Of a stretch of DNA of 6,226 nt, positions 6,136 to 6,226 are shown piece by piece (the stretch's first letter is position 1; each line of letters opens with the position of its first letter). A program made the position numbers and the translations under genes. The notes under the pieces are model-generated. The model worked only from the letters and a program-made list of their open reading frames with translations, was not told where the DNA came from and ran no database searches. The stretch spans positions 1 through 6,226 of the forward strand of contig CADCQU010000384.1 of assembly GCA_902803635.1 (NCBI GenBank), in the 5' to 3' direction. Source of the stretch: an uncultured Lachnospiraceae bacterium. GTDB lineage: Bacteria > Bacillota > Clostridia > Lachnospirales > Lachnospiraceae.

Positions 6136-6192
6136 AGTAGTTACTACTAAGGTGCCCCCATTGAAAAAGGCTGTATTGCTTCTTGAAGGGCC
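6136..6192. other. Short 3' spacer with a small palindrome and repeat fragment
   Basis: Directly after the dehydratase stop is the 13-nt palindrome AGTAGTTACTACT (6136-6148). It is followed by GGTGCCCCC (6151-6159), the exact reverse complement of 1378-1386 in the family B repeat. No T-run or terminator is visible before the window ends, so transcription may continue. Confidence 0.5.
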
Positions 6193-6226
6193 TGTCATCC
6201 TGAGCGAAGCGAAGGATCCCGTAAGT
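6193..6226. repeat. Partial copy of the element end (cut by the window edge)
   Basis: TGTCATCCTGAG (6193-6204) is identical to the left end of the element at 3873-3884. It continues as CGAAGCGAAGGATCCCGTAAG, whose CGAAGGAT...GTAAG part also occurs at 82-96 and 3978-3992. It is in the same orientation as the other copies. The rest lies outside the window. Confidence 0.75.

Overview
The window looks like part of a cell-surface polysaccharide (capsule or exopolysaccharide) locus of a Bacillota-type bacterium. It holds three complete genes, all on the + strand: a CpsB/YwqE-type PHP phosphatase (593-1312), a LytR-CpsA-Psr (LCP) glycopolymer transferase with two LCP domains in one chain (1472-3781), and a membrane-anchored CapD/WbpM/PglF-type nucleotide-sugar 4,6-dehydratase (4141-6135). 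A PHP-type tyrosine phosphatase with an LCP protein is typical of Bacillota capsule loci. The GC-rich third positions and the interspersed repeats would suit a Negativicutes or Clostridia genome, but that assignment is a low-confidence inference.

Layout. Positions 1-100 are a repeat copy running in from the left edge. Positions 140-166 are a strong intrinsic terminator for something upstream. A good sigma-70 promoter (378-406, GTGACA-17-TATAAT) starts the locus, with a leader of about 180 nt containing two small hairpins. The phosphatase starts at a GTG, with a competing out-of-frame ATG 4 nt upstream. A hairpin-rich repeat (about 1331-1387) separates it from the double LCP gene. Between the LCP gene and the dehydratase lies a 359-bp gap made almost entirely of repeats: a hairpin just after the stop, a 173-bp element with imperfect terminal inverted repeats (3873-4045) containing a near-copy of 1-100, and a second hairpin repeat fragment. 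After the dehydratase the sequence enters another copy of the same repeat end (6193-6226).

How the genes fit together. The dehydratase would make a UDP-4-keto-6-deoxy amino sugar at the inner face of the membrane for building the repeat unit. The LCP protein would transfer the finished lipid-linked glycopolymer to its acceptor outside the membrane. The phosphatase would reset a tyrosine-kinase/chain-length regulator that is not encoded in this window. The most unusual item is the double LCP protein: its first domain keeps the phosphate-binding arginines and acidic residues, while its second has lost several of them. The domains are joined by an acidic Ser/Thr-rich linker encoded by nearly perfect 45-bp tandem repeats. 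Nothing here amounts to a clearly new system. The double LCP and the direct repeats flanking the first two genes are the points most worth follow-up.
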